Shown here piece by piece: positions 23,929 to 35,799 of a DNA stretch of 64,000 nucleotides. Each line of letters starts with the position of its first letter. Position 1 is the first letter of the stretch. The position numbers and the translations under genes are program-made. This DNA comes from Eonycteris spelaea (Eukaryota; Chordata; Mammalia; Chiroptera; Pteropodidae): NCBI GenBank assembly GCA_003508835.1, contig PUFA01000006.1, positions 3,968,001-4,032,000 of the forward strand, read 5' to 3'. The notes beneath the pieces were generated by a model. The model made no database searches. It saw only the letters and a list, made by a program, of their open reading frames with translations, and was not told where the DNA came from.

Positions 23929-24744
23929 GTAAGTTCAGCCTCGTTTTTCTTCTCCCCAATGGTTTTAACAGCCTTCGCTGAGCTTTTAAGCCACATTCTC
24001 CTCAGGTCCCATTTGCAAAACTAAAGCTAGATAGGAGGAAGGTTTCCTCTCCGTCAGGTATTACATGGTCACCTTACCAGGAAACGTATTTATTGGGTTC
24101 CTTTTTCGATGCGTCCTTCACATCATCAGAATAGATACATTTCCATAAAGAGAGCTTTAAAAGTGATCCTGCTTTCCCATGAGCTGGTAATGCAAAAGAA
24201 AAGGCACAATCTCGGCCAGGAAAAACAAAAATTCTCTGGAAGACTGGAAAACTGGGCTGATGAGAATGCCTGCAGCAATTTGGGAACTTTACACCCCTCT
24301 GTTGTACATTTCTCCTTCGTTCCTGCTTTTCTTATTCTCTACATCTGCTGTGGCCATTCTCTGGCACCGCTTGAAATCTTCCCATTTCCAGAGATTCTAG
24401 AATTTGAGAACTCCTGAAATGGTCCTTTCTTTTCTGTGAGTAGGGTAGCGATAAGGCTGGGCTGCAGTATCCCTCTGTGAGTAGGTGGCAACGTCACTCT
24501 CAGCTTGACCCCTCTGTGCCAGGTAGGAGCACCTGGCCCCGACTGAGGGGTTAACTTTACTCTGCCGTTGCCTCTGACCTGAGGCTGCATCAGGAACTGG
24601 AAAATGAATGGGTCCCTGCAAGTTCAGAAAGTTTGAAATTGGATAATTCCGTTTGCTTCAGACAAGTGACACCTCTGTACCCTGACAAGGCCAGCCTAAG
24701 GGTTCAGGCCATGTGATGGGTCGTGCTAACTTGGCATTTGTGGA

Positions 24745-24960
24745 ATAACAGTTGGTCTGCTGACGGAGCAGCCTCGCTGCGTCAGGCACTGTGCTGCGAA
24801 TCCAGTCAATGCTCACCTCTACCTGTGAGGTAGCAGGACCATCTCCAGTCTGCAGAGGAGGGAACTGAGGGTCACAGGGTGAGAGAAGGCAAGGTCACAT
24901 GGCAGATATTTGGCAAACCCAGAATTTGAACCCAGACCTGTCTGGCTCCATAGAGTCTAT
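24745..24960 (-). mobile_element. MIR SINE, minus strand
   Basis: GCGTCAGGCACTGTGCTGCG, CAGAGGAGGGAACTGAGGGT, GCAAGGTCACATGGCAGATA and AATTTGAACCCAGACCTGTC are the reverse-complement MIR in order. Confidence 0.8.
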
Positions 24961-25369
24961 TTTTCTTCTTTCAATTATTTGAGGAAAGACAATGTGGAAA
25001 ATGACCGCAAATTTTAAAACGTTTGTTATTGTGTCTTCGGACTAGAGGCTTTGGCCAAATCAGGCATCAATCTCCTAAATTAAATTCATGTTATAGACAA
25101 ACAAACGAAAGCGTGTTCTATACCTTTCCTATGTCCACATCCTCCTCTTGTATCATGGAGTGAATTTTGTTCATTGGATTTGTTGTTAGCCCAGCTGAAT
25201 ATTCTTCACAGAAATATTTCCCAGATTTATTTTCTAAATGTCCTTGTCAGTATACAGACATCCCTAAATGAGATTTCCACTTTTGCCATAAACGTCATGA
25301 CCGATTTGCTCTCCAGTGTCTCTGACTGGCTACCGCTACTCCTCAGATGTTGTTGTAATTATGTTCATA

Positions 25370-25600
25370 CCTATAACTACTTGTGCACCTACTATGTTCC
25401 TGGCACTATGCTAAACTTTACTTTTATCCTCACAACCACCTCGAAAGTTAGGATACTATTCCGCCATTTTATGCATAAAGAGGCTAAAGCACAGAGAAGT
25501 TAGGTAACTTGCACGAGGCCACACAGTAAATGGCAGAGCCTGGATTCAAATCTAGATCTCACTCTAGAGCCCTCTTCATATGGTCTGGACTGCCTCTCTG
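25370..25600 (-). mobile_element. MIR SINE, minus strand, near full length
   Basis: GCACCTACTATGTTCCTGGC, TTTATCCTCACAACCACCTC, GAGAAGTTAGGTAACTTGCA, GGCCACACAGTAAATGGCAG and AGCCTGGATTCAAATCTAGA. Confidence 0.85.
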
Positions 25601-26344
25601 CTTTAATTACTAGACACTAAAAGGCCCTTTAAGAAAAAGGAAGAATTAATTTGGCTTAATTGGGCTTGGCAATCATTTGTTTAAAATTCTACTTTCCTAA
25701 AATGAACTGAAACTTACAAACTTTTTCTTGGACTATTCCATTTGATTTACTGGCATGTTTCCTACTGGCACTCAGTGGTGCTAGAACTCAGACTCCCTAA
25801 TTTCCAACCGGCTGCCTTTCTCCTCAGCCCCAACCCATCCTTGTTGGGACAGGTGTCTTGCCTGGCACAAGGACTGTGGTTCTTAGATTATCCCAGCACC
25901 TAGAGACACGGTTGCTTCTCCTGCTGGCTGTAAACAATGTGGTTTCTCATGACCTTCATGACAGTAGCATGCAGTAGGATGAGCATCTCACTCCGGGCAC
26001 TGCTGGCCCCGGCCCCCAGCCCAGCATCCCTGCTCCCTCCCTATTCAAGAGTATGCCAACCCCTGCTGCCATCAGAGGGACTAGATGACATGTTCTCCTC
26101 ATTGCGCCAGCTCTCACCATTGAGGCCTGTGAAGAGAATGGGTTCCCTTAGATGAACAACCCGAGCCTGCACACCCTCGGGTACATGCCCATCGGTGGGC
26201 CAGCACAGCCTCTCTGTGCCCAGCCCTGGGAGATTTTACTGGTCAGGGCCCTAGGGAGACCTCTGCTCTGCCCCTAGAAATACCCTTGACCTGTTAGGTG
26301 ACCTTGACTTTATGATCTAGAAAAGCATTGGACCAGTTAATCTC

Positions 26345-26470
26345 TGCAGGCAGAGTCTTCATTTATTTGTTCAACATTCTTCAAGCACCTTCTCTGAGGC
26401 AGGCCTTGTTTTGGGTGCTGATGTGACCCAGGAGACCAAGAGGAGGACCTGCCCCAGAGGCTCCCCGACT
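26345..26470 (-). mobile_element. L2 3' end, minus strand
   Basis: CATTTATTTGTTCAACATTC, TTCAAGCACCTTCTCTGAGG and CTTGTTTTGGGTGCTGATGT match the reverse complement of an L2 terminus. Confidence 0.5.
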
Positions 26471-26519
26471 AGTGTAAAAGAAAGAGCAAACGCAGCTCTC
26501 CTGAGAATGCCTGTCCTGA

Positions 26520-26700
26520 CCATGAGAAAGACTTGGTCAGAGTCCAAGTTTTGACACCAACTAACCACGTGGCCTTGAGTAAGGGACTTCACCTCCCTGG
26601 GAATCAGCTTCCTTCTTTCTGTAAAGTGAAGCTAATAGCCCTTCTTCACAGGGCAGAGTGGAGATTAAGTGAGCCACAATTAAGTGTAAGCGTGCAATGC
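26520..26700 (+). mobile_element. MIR SINE just upstream of the 145-bp exon
   Basis: AACTAACCACGTGGCCTTGA, GTAAGGGACTTCACCTCCCT and TTTCTGTAAAGTGAAGCTAA are MIR core. The element ends about 70 bases before the acceptor at 26768. Confidence 0.7.
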
Positions 26701-26768
26701 CATTGAAGTCATCATTTCATTATTACCGTGTAACCCGCAATGATTTTGTCCTTCCCGCGGTGGGCCAG

Positions 26769-26913
26769 GTTCACCTCCCTTCACTGGTTTCCCCGGAAGG
26801 CCAGAAAGATATAGCTAGAGCGGAGAAGGAAGAAGAGAAGAGAGGGAAGCCAGAGAGGACGCTCCTGCCTCCAAGAGAGGGGAGCCGGCGAGGATCAAAA
26901 TCTTCGAAGGAGG
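26769..26913 (+). CDS. HIVEP3: HIVEP3 145-bp exon between the giant exon and the ZAS2 exons; one frame break
   Basis: Acceptor TTTTGTCCTTCCCGCGGTGGGCCAG precedes 26769 and donor GTAAGA follows 26913. It opens in frame with the preceding exon ([17 protein letters not shown]). The first part reads ...[10 protein letters not shown]. From 26858, in a frame one base shifted, it reads [18 protein letters not shown] and ends with two bases of a Gly codon completed by the next exon. The family expects 146 nt; one G of a GAGGAG run at 26853-26858 is missing. The exon links the HIVEP-conserved block to ZAS2. It is Lys/Glu-rich and probably disordered. The shifted frame itself has no stop before the donor, so the effect would appear in the next exon. 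Confidence 0.9.
26853..26858 (+). other. HIVEP3: Frame break 4 in HIVEP3 (one base missing)
   Basis: Sequence is CCA-GAG-AGGAC-GCT where the family sequence PEEDAP expects CCA-GAG-GAG-GAC-GCT. Downstream similarity ([16 protein letters not shown]) is only in the corrected frame. That frame also gives the phase 2 end needed to join the 176-bp exon. Confidence 0.85.
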
Positions 26914-29356
26914 GTAAGAATCATGTTTGGTTTGCAATGTCTGCCTCCCATGGAGTAAAGCTCGTGCCCGGCCAGCAGGCCGAGGTGGTCCTGTCTGTAT
27001 TCAGAGGTGGTAAACATCTCAACTGGCAGAGCTATGCCACATGCGCCCTGGGGTTCCAGCCGTGGCTTCCAGCAGACGCCACCTTTGTGGGACGTGCAGG
27101 CAACTCTGTTTAAGAACAACAGCTCGTTGGTGGGAGATGGGGATGCTGGATGCGCCGTGTGGACTACTGGGTCTGGGTCTTTCTCCAGCCCCTCATTCCC
27201 CCGGTGCTGGCAGGTTTCTAGTCCTGCCGTGGGGTTAACAGTCTCCCAGGTCCTGTCCTGACTGCTGTTCACCTTGGTGCGTGTTCCCAAAAAGTCATCT
27301 TTGTCCGCCCAAGCAACCACCTTGGCACACCTGGTTTTCCACAGGGGGACTCAGGCTCTGCCAAATAGGCTGGTTGCAGGGCTGATAACGCACTGCATGC
27401 ACCAGCTGTTTACACTGGTCTCCATTCCGACTGGCCGGGATCCAGGACTCGTTGGCTTGGTGAATATTTAGAATCTCATCCCTGGATTTTCACCTTGGTG
27501 CTTGCCTCTGGAAACCTAATGATGTAAATATCTCAGAACTCATGACGGTGGGGCTTTCTGATTTCGGAAAGGTGTCTCGTTTCAGACTCACTCTGTGGAA
27601 GTTTTGTGCAAGCTGTGTTCTGTGTGGCCACGTGTTTGCTCCCTGGGGGGTGGGTGTCTGTAAGTAGGTCCCATGGTGTCTGTCTCAGGGTCCTGTGTCT
27701 GTGTCCCCAGTGTGATCAGTGCAGCCCTCAGCCTACCCAGCCCTGGGATATGACAGCATGGAGGAAAACCTACCTCTCGAGGATGACGGTACCCATGAGC
27801 ACGAGCTGTCATTGGGGACCTGCGATTCTCCAGCACGTGCATGTGCCTCACTGCCAAGGTCGAAGTGGAAGGTGGCAGGTTCTTCCGTAGGGTCGGGGAG
27901 AGTGGAGACCACCAAGCTGCCCAAAGCCACTAGTGGGCATCTCCTGTGGTACTGACCAGCAGGGACTCTCTGGAGAGAGGATATTTGGAAAGGAAATTTG
28001 GGGAATTGGGTTGTCCCAGTGACAAGGAGGGGGCCAGCGATGGCAACACCCTGTAATGGCAGGGACACCTCCCCCTGAGGGAGAAACATCCTGCCCAGGG
28101 TTCCAATAGCGGCTCCACTGAGAAACACTAGACCAAAGGTTTTTCAAAATACTAACCCTCTTTCCATGTGGGGACAGACGGGCTTCCGCCCCTGCTATTT
28201 GGTTAGAGCGCCCTCGTGTGTCTCTGTGTCCTCATATCACTGGGTCCTTGAAAGGACCTGTAAGACTTCATCCAAGGGTTGGCGCGTCTGGACTTGCCTT
28301 CCTCCCTCTTGCTTCAAGGACTGTCTTTGGGGCCCAAGGAGACTGCTGAGTGTTAGCCGGTGTGCGTGAAGAGGTTGCTCTAGCCTGAGAGGCGACCACC
28401 TCCAGACCGGAGGCCCGGTTCCCCGGGTGGCTCCCTACTGCCTTGTTCTCCAAGGGAAGCCTGAGCTCCGGTAGGGCACCTGGCAGGACCCTCTCCCATC
28501 CTGGTTGGTTCGCAGCTCCAGCTCCTGGCTAGAGTCTCAGCCGCATGGCCTGCCTTTAGCTGAAAGGTGAAAGGTTACACCTGATCCCCATCTCCTCTTC
28601 CTATAGCTCAGGTATCGGTCCCCACTCCTCCCCCACCCCACGTCAGCCCCACCATCCCATCCAGGTTGTCACTTAGTCCCACCTGCTCTGTTTCAGAATC
28701 TCCCTCTTTTCGGGGCCTGTCATCTCTGCCCTGGAGCAGCTCCTCCATTTACCTCTGTTCCACTCAGTCCCCTTCCTCTCCAGCTGTTTCTTTATCTGTA
28801 GTAAAGGATAATGGCATACTTTGTGGGTTGTCAAAGCATCCTGTGTGACTGTGTAAAGGCCAGAGTTCATGGGCATCTGGGTATTTTATCACTATTATAT
28901 CCATCTCTCTTATCTCCCTCCAGGATAATCTCACTCCATTCTGTGGGCTGCAAAAAAGTATCATCCTCATTCTCAACTGGTCACATCCAATTTGAGCACT
29001 TTGGGGGGTTTTATAGTCTCCCTGGTCAGACTCTCTTCTCCCGCAGCCCAGCTGTCCCATCTGGGCCCCACTGTGCCTCCAACCCCGACTTCTAGCAACC
29101 CCTCTACATTCATGGTTCTCTTGGGACTGATATCACCCCCAGAAGTGTTAGGAAATGAGAGGGGAGTGTTTGGGGGTTGTCACATAATAGGGGTACCTCT
29201 GGCATTTCATAGATGGGGCTGGGTATTCGACCATCCATACAACCAACCACAGAACCATTTGTCCCACTCGAAAGGCCAAAGGTGCCCCCCCCACCCAGAA
29301 ACACTGACTATATCCTTCAGGCACAGCCATCTGAGGTCACCATGGTTTTGCCTTAA

Positions 29357-29429
29357 CTTCCTTCCTTCCTTCCTTCCTTCCTTCCTTCCTTCCTTCCTTC
29401 CTTCCTTCCTTCCTTCCTTCCTTTCTTTC
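29357..29429. repeat. (TTCC)n microsatellite
   Basis: About 16 CTTC units without interruption to about 29423, then CTTTCTTT. Confidence 0.97.
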
Positions 29430-30299
29430 AACACAGCAAGCACTTATTTATATTTCACTCCAGTACATGTTTGACAAGGGTCTGCAAACATGTACTGTTC
29501 TGTTCTTAGGACTAACTAAGGACGAGATCTAGACCTATAGAGGCTGGGAGAAGGGACCATGGTGAATTATGCACTGGCTCTTCAAGCTTCTGTCCTGAAG
29601 CTTCTGCTCCCACGTCATTGGCCAGAGCGAGCCAAAGGGCCTCTCCTACCTCTGCGGCAGTTGGAAGAGTGCAGTCCTAGCATGTGCCTGGGAGCACCAG
29701 AGGGATTTGGAGGACAGCACTTACTACTCCAGTGGGTTTAACATGCATCTGGAACTTGTTTTTTTACTCAACATCGTCGAGATGTATCCATGTTGATTCA
29801 TATAGATCTAATTCATAAGGATGAGACACCAAAAGTGGGTGTTATATGAATCCAACACTTGTGAGTCTCTTTATCACTACTCAACAACTCACTAGTCCCC
29901 TTACTCTTCCTCTTGACCTCCAACTCAGCAACCAATTGATTAATCAATTTATCAAGGAGTAGTTATTTACTCAGTGCCTTCTGGGTGCTCTGTGGCCAGA
30001 AGATACCATGAGCCGAGGGAGTAAGCCGTGTTCTGTCCTCCAAGTGCTTGAGGACTGGCTCAGGTGGCAGCACAAGGGTCGGTGCTGAGGCGTAGGCCAC
30101 CAGCGTTGGGATCCTTACAGCAGGCAGGGACCTCTGGGGCTGGAGCAGTCAGAGGGCTTTGTGGAGGGGTGGGGCTGGGCCTGGAAGGCTGGCTGAGACT
30201 GGGACAGGTGGACAGGAAAGGTAGATGGTCATCAATCTGGGTGTGAGGGAGAATCATGTACCATCAGTCAGTCAGACTGATTTGTTTCTGGCCTTGAGC

Positions 30300-31080
30300 A
30301 TTCTTCTTGCAGTGTCCTCCATCTCCTTGACTTCAAACCTCATCACTGTGCCAAAGACTCTAAATCTGGGTCTCCACCTAGGACATCACTTCTGAACTAG
30401 AGAGCCTTGATTCTGATATCTCCTGGGCACCTTTGCCTGGGAGACCCAGGGCACCTCAAACTCAGCACGTGCTGACCATGCCCTTCAGTTGTCACCAACA
30501 GCATGTCCTTCCACATCCAGATCTCGGATGATGCGCCCAGCCCTTCACACTCAAAACCTTAGTGTCATCTTGGATGCCTTCTTTTCCCTGATCCTTCCCC
30601 TTCCAATTAGTCCCCAAATTCTGGTGTCCACGCGTGGTGTTCTATGACTCGGATGTGGTCTCTCTTCACTCCCCGTGCCACAGCTCCAGGTCTCCATCTC
30701 CAGGCCCCCATGTCGGTGCCATTGAGTGTCTCTGATCGTAGTTCTACCTGTGTCACACCTCTGCTCCGGAGCCTTCTGTGGCTGCCTACCTCCAGGCTCC
30801 AATTAAAAAACTCAACCTAATTTCCTGGCCTCACTGTCTGACCCATGACTATTGTGCTTTACCTTCTGCACCTGCTGGGGTCTGCCCATTGTCAAATCCT
30901 ATCCGGCCTTCAAAGGGCAATCCTCTAACTAACCTGCCTGATTCCTCCATGCCCCCTGGTTCTTTGTGTTAGTTCTGGAATACCACCGGTGCTGAAATCC
31001 ATTCCTGCCTCCCCCAAGTCCCTTCTTGACTTGGGTCCTAGGGCCATGCTCTGTACACACTATGCATCAGTTTCCATGTA
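30300..31080 (+). mobile_element. L2 LINE fragment, plus strand
   Basis: CTCAAAACCTTAGTGTCATC and TTGGATGCCTTCTTTTCCCT, then ACCTGTGTCACACCTCTGCT and CTCCAATTAAAAAACTCAAC followed by TCCTGGCCTCACTGTCTGAC, track the L2 3' half. Strongly diverged. Confidence 0.6.
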
Positions 31081-31839
31081 TTGCATTGATTTCCTGGCAC
31101 ACATCCCCCCCTGCATTCCGTGTTACTTCTACACCTGAACAAAGCCTGCGTTTTCCAGGCAGCCTCTGGGAGTAACCCATCAGGAATGTGTTGGCTCTCC
31201 TACCCAGCACCTATGAATTCACCTTGGTTGTTTTAGAAAGGCTCCTTTGTTAAGGAATGCTGTCTTCACATATACAAAGTTATATTGTTCATTAAGGGTG
31301 ATGCCTATATTGTCCCAACTCAAGTTCACTTGTTACAAGGAAAGCTGAGATCTCATTCCAAAGGGCTTGTATGGGAGAGAAAGAGACTAGAATTAATAGG
31401 AACTATCATTTTGCCGAAAATGGTTATTTAAACCCAGCTGGGGGTGTGTGTAGGTTGAAGGGAATGATGGGCTGAGATTGTGAGGGCCAGGGAAGCCAGG
31501 CCCAGCTGGGGCGAGGGTACTCAGAAAGGTGGCCATGGGCAGGGGCAATGGATGAGGTGGGTTTGAAGGGGCAGCCCAGCCTCAACTTGGAACTGGAATA
31601 CAGGGCCGGGGACAGAAGGCCAGCTGGGAGTTGGGCCAGTGCTGGTGGTAGGGTGACTCATGGGCATGGGATTGCCCAGGACTGCCCCCAAGCCCTTCAG
31701 GCCTTTAGCAGAAAGAGTCCATGCCAGACGCTGCCAACTCACTGCAGGACTCAGATGCTGAGCTGAGGGAAAACCATCTGTGCCCCTGTCAGAGGGCATG
31801 GGTCTCATCTCTTCTCACCCACCCCAATACACCCCAACA

Positions 31840-32430
31840 CATCACTCTGGCCATTGCCTCTCTGCTGGCCCATTCAGTTCAGTGTCTCTAAAATTACCTT
31901 CAAAACACTCCTTTGACCGAGGGCCTATGCCACCAGATTTTTTCTGCTTTTATTTAAGAAAAACTCCAGAAAGAATCGACTACTTCCTCACCTCCATACC
32001 TTTCTTCCCAATCTCTCACAGACCCATTCCAGGGGGGCTTCATACCTCAGAAGCCACTCTTATCAAGGTTAACAGTGATCTCCACCCTGCAGAATTCGAG
32101 GGCAGTACTCACTTTTATTCTTTCCTGACCTGCCGGCGTTGGACACAGTTGATCCCTGCCCTCTCTTTGTTACACTTTGTTCACTTGGTTTCCAGGGCAC
32201 TATCCTTCTGGATCCTCTTCTTTTACTGCTAGGGACACCTTCTTTTTCCTTGGGGATTCCCCACCATTTCCTGATCTCTAAACATTAAGGCCCGCAGGGC
32301 CCAAAGCCTGGGCCTCCCTTCTTCTCCACCTAAACTCACTCCCACGGTGACTCTCTATGCTGTCTGTAGGCGGGTGACTCCCAGACTGGTATCTCTGCTA
32401 GACTCGTCCCCTAAGTGCTTCGTGTCAGGT
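31840..32430 (+). mobile_element. L2 LINE fragment from the ORF2 region
   Basis: ATCAAGGTTAACAGTGATCT, CGTTGGACACAGTTGATCCC, TTCACTTGGTTTCCAGGGCA and GGGTGACTCCCAGACTGGTA correspond in order to L2 ORF2. Frames are broken. Confidence 0.7.
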
Positions 32431-32716
32431 CTCCAGCCATGTGTGCCACGGCCCTCGTGGGCATCCAGTGAACACTGCACAGCGGGTGCTGGAAAACCAC
32501 TGTGACGCACAGGGCTCTCGGTACATTTGTTAAAGAAATTATTTTAAGAGTTCCCTCAAGTCTGCATTGTTCCACTTGAAGGAGTTGTATTTTTAACAGG
32601 TGTGTTTTTCTGTCTTATGTATTTTAATAATAGCTGAATTTATTTTTATTCGAGTCTAAGAGTTTCTGCAATATATCCCACACATGTCGTTCTTCTTGTA
32701 CTTATATTTTTTTAAA

Positions 32717-32746
32717 GTGCGTGCGTACGCGCACGTGCGTGTGTAT
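32717..32746. repeat. 30-bp alternating purine-pyrimidine tract
   Basis: GTGCGTGCGTACGCGCACGT followed by GCGTGTGTAT alternates purine and pyrimidine at every step and contains seven CpG steps as well as the palindromes GCGTACGC and GCACGTGC. Confidence 0.95.
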
Positions 32747-33269
32747 TTACGAAATAGCAGATTGGGGAGAATAGTGGTAACTTTAAAAATTTTTAAGGTT
32801 ATTTTCTTTTCTAACAATTTTTCTCCAACCCATTTCTCCTTGGACTTTGAAGCCTAGAATTGCAACACAGTTTTCATTCTAAATTTCTAAATTTCCACTC
32901 TGTCTAGCTCCATCTTACTATCAACTCCAGGACAATGGTGATTTTCTGTCTTTGGTAATATTCATTACCTGTGAATATTCATTGGGGAACAAATTGATTA
33001 AGTTATGCATGAAATAAATAGATGAGTCGGAGCTTTGTGGATCTGTGTAAAGAATAAATGATCAAGTGAACCACTCTCAAAACCCAAACTGGAACAAAAA
33101 AATGCCAACCGGAACTATAACAATGCAAGAGTTGGTGATGGGATGGATGTCCCATCCATCACTCGCTCAATGTCTCCTTGAAAGTCTTCAAATGGCCAAA
33201 GGAAAAATAAGGTCTCTTTTGAAGGAAAGAAGCAAAATCGCTTACTTAAACTCTGCATCAACAGTTTCA

Positions 33270-34010
33270 TTTTTCCAGATGTTTAGGCCCCAAACTCTCA
33301 CCCCCATTAGCGAATCTTGTCAACTCAGCCTTTGAAGCCCTGTCCAACATCTGCCCATTTTTTCCTCCCTCCTGGGTTGGCATCTCTCATCTGGATTATC
33401 ACAGGGCCCTCCTGTAATCTCCTGCTTCTGCCCTTTCCCACTACAGTGTATTTTCAGCCCAACAACCAGAGTGACCTCTGGTTGTCAGAGCACCCTCCTC
33501 TGACATATCTGGTCCCCCTTTCCTTCCCTGCTTTCTTTTTTTCCCTTATGTTAGCAGACCTTGTCACTCCTACCCTGTACCCTTCACAGCTTTCGAGTGG
33601 CCTTTGTATGCTGGCTCCAGTTCCTCCCTGGCCTCTGCCTGCCACTCTACCCTTTGACCCCTGAACTCTAGCCAGAGGGGAGAGAACTCTCAGCTCCTTG
33701 TCAGACATGCTTCTGCCTCAGGGCCTTTGCATTTTCTGTGCCCTCTGCCTGGAGAACGTCATGGCTCCCTCACGTCCTTTGGTCACCTTAAAACAAAGCC
33801 TTCCCAGATCACCCATCCACTGTGCCCTCCTCTAACATTTCTGGTCCCCCTTCCCTTCCCCACTTTATTTTTTTTTCATATAGCTATTGGTTTGTTTCTA
33901 TTTCCTCCACCAGAATGTAAGCTCTGTGAGAAGACAGGAATTGCGTTTTATTCACTGCTGCTCCCCAGTGCTGAGACCAGTGCCTGGAACATAGGATGTT
34001 TACTAACTGG
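33270..34010 (+). mobile_element. L2 LINE 3' region, plus strand
   Basis: CTGGATTATCACAGGGCCCT, AATCTCCTGCTTCTGCCCTT, TGCCTCAGGGCCTTTGCATT, CCAGAATGTAAGCTCTGTGA and ACCAGTGCCTGGAACATAGG give the expected L2 order to its 3' end, directly before the CT repeat. Confidence 0.8.
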
Positions 34011-34014
34011 AGGA

Positions 34015-34019
<5 letters not shown>

Positions 34020-34072
<53 letters not shown>
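34020..34072. repeat. (TC)n microsatellite
   Basis: A 53-base uninterrupted TC run at the 3' end of the L2 copy. Confidence 0.97.
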
Positions 34073-34075
<3 letters not shown>

Positions 34076-34689
34076 GGTCACGATCAACTGAGACCTCAGG
34101 GAAGGGGGCAGGCTCCTGAACTCAGCAGCATTTAGAATCTGAGAGCAGGGTTGAGGATCTGGGTCTTAGGAAGGGGCAAGATCACAGAGTCAGAGATGAA
34201 CCAGGCTGGGCAGGACTAACCCAGCCACCTGGAGTCAGGCTTGGTGTGGGGAAGGTGAAGTCAGGTGGCTTCTCTTACTGGGAAAGCATCTAGGTTGGAA
34301 GCCAAGGTCATTTGCTGTGTCCTAGAGACCAGATAGAAGTAGTGCTGGGCTCCCAGCTCTGGATAGACACTGCTTTCTTCCTGGGTGAGTCCAGGCTTCA
34401 GAACCCTGTCTTCTTGCTGAGATAGACCCAATGCCTTGATCTCTCTTAAATTCTCAGCCTTATCCCCAGAAGCATACCTGTGCTGCTCTGCGCATTGCCC
34501 CAGTGGTCTGGAGAGTGAATTGTCCAACCCCCATCACATGCATTCACACTGGCTTTTGTTCTCTTTCTTTTTCCCCAAAATCTTGTTGTTCCATCTCTTC
34601 TAGGAAATACGACCTGGACTTAAGGGAGAGGGTGGTAGTTGTGAGAGCAGCGGGAAGGGGGGGATATGGCAAAATCTAAATGAGACATC

Positions 34690-35400
34690 CAGTGGCTTAG
34701 AACAGGGAGATGGCAGTGAAGATGGAGGATAGGACATGGGACTTCTGACAGACTGAATATGGAGGGAGAGAAAGAACAGCTTGGAATCCAGAATGACTAC
34801 TACGTTTCTGGCTTGAGTAACAGCTGGGTGGATTTTGCTTTTCCTGAGATGGACAGGGATGAGAGAGGGGAGTCAGGAAGAGGTTTCGGGAAGGGGAGAT
34901 CAAAATTGGGTGAACATGTTAATTCTGAGTTTCCAGTCATGCATCCAGGTGTTCAGGGGGCATGTGGCAATTGGATATATGACCCTGGCATTCAGAAGAC
35001 AGGCCTGAGCTGGAAATCCCCATTTGGGATATGATTTTGTCGACACATAGATGCTATTTAGGGGGATGGGGCTACGTGGAGAAAAGAGAAAAGACAAGGG
35101 TATCCAGAACTGAGCCCGGGATATGCCAGCAGCAAGAAGACAGGGAGAGACGCAGCTTCAAAAGTTTGAAAAGGCAAAGCCAGAGGGGTAGGAGGAACCC
35201 CAGCAGAGTGAGAAGTCCTCAAAGCCAAAAGCAAAGGGTATTCAAGAAGGAGGGAGTGGTCAGCTGGGCTGAGGAAGGTGAGAGGCCCAGGAAGGTGAGG
35301 ACAGACAAGTATCTATGGGAGATGACCACATGGGACTCCCTGGTGACCTTGATGGGAGCTATTTGGGTGGATATGGAATCCTGGTAGCATGGGATGAAAT
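34690..35400 (-). mobile_element. L2 LINE ORF2 region, minus strand
   Basis: GAATATGGAGGGAGAGAAAG, CTTTTCCTGAGATGGACAGG, AACATGTTAATTCTGAGTTT, GGCAATTGGATATATGACCC and AACTGAGCCCGGGATATGCC are the reverse complement of L2 ORF2 segments in order. Confidence 0.7.
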
Positions 35401-35799
35401 GAAATGCGGAGGCAGCACGTGTAAACCTCTGTCCCAAGGGGCCGGCTATGGAGAGAAGCAGGGAAAACGGGGGTGAGGGGTGGAACTGGAGGGGATGCAA
35501 CGTCGAGCAGGCGGATGCTTAAACTGAGAGGCCCTCATGTGCGTGCACATGCTGCTAGGAATGGTTTCCAGCAGAGGCGGATGATGACACTGTCTGGAGA
35601 GACAAATGGGGCAGAGGGCAGGGGCAGAGTCCCAGAGAAGATGCAGGGGAGTGGAGCCAAAGGAGTGATGAGAAGGACAGTTCTCGTACAGGAACAGGAC
35701 GAAAGAAGGATGCTGGTTGCTATGCAAATGGGATTGACAGTTTAGGGACAGGAGGCGGGGAGGGTTCTCTCAGCCTCAAATCCAGACCTCTCTTCACAG

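Larger units (their letters stand above)
23929..26768 (+). other. HIVEP3 intron between the giant exon and the 145-bp exon
   Basis: A 2840-bp phase 0 intron, GTAAGT..CCAG. It holds two minus-strand MIRs (about 24745-24960 and 25370-25600), a short minus-strand L2 piece (26345-26470) and a plus-strand MIR (26520-26700) that ends about 70 bases before the acceptor. The rest (23935-24740, 24960-25370, 25600-26345) shows nothing I can name. Confidence 0.9.

Noticed and set aside
29357..29429. CRISPR-like regular repeats
   Set aside because: It is a simple TTCC microsatellite without spacers, in a vertebrate intron.
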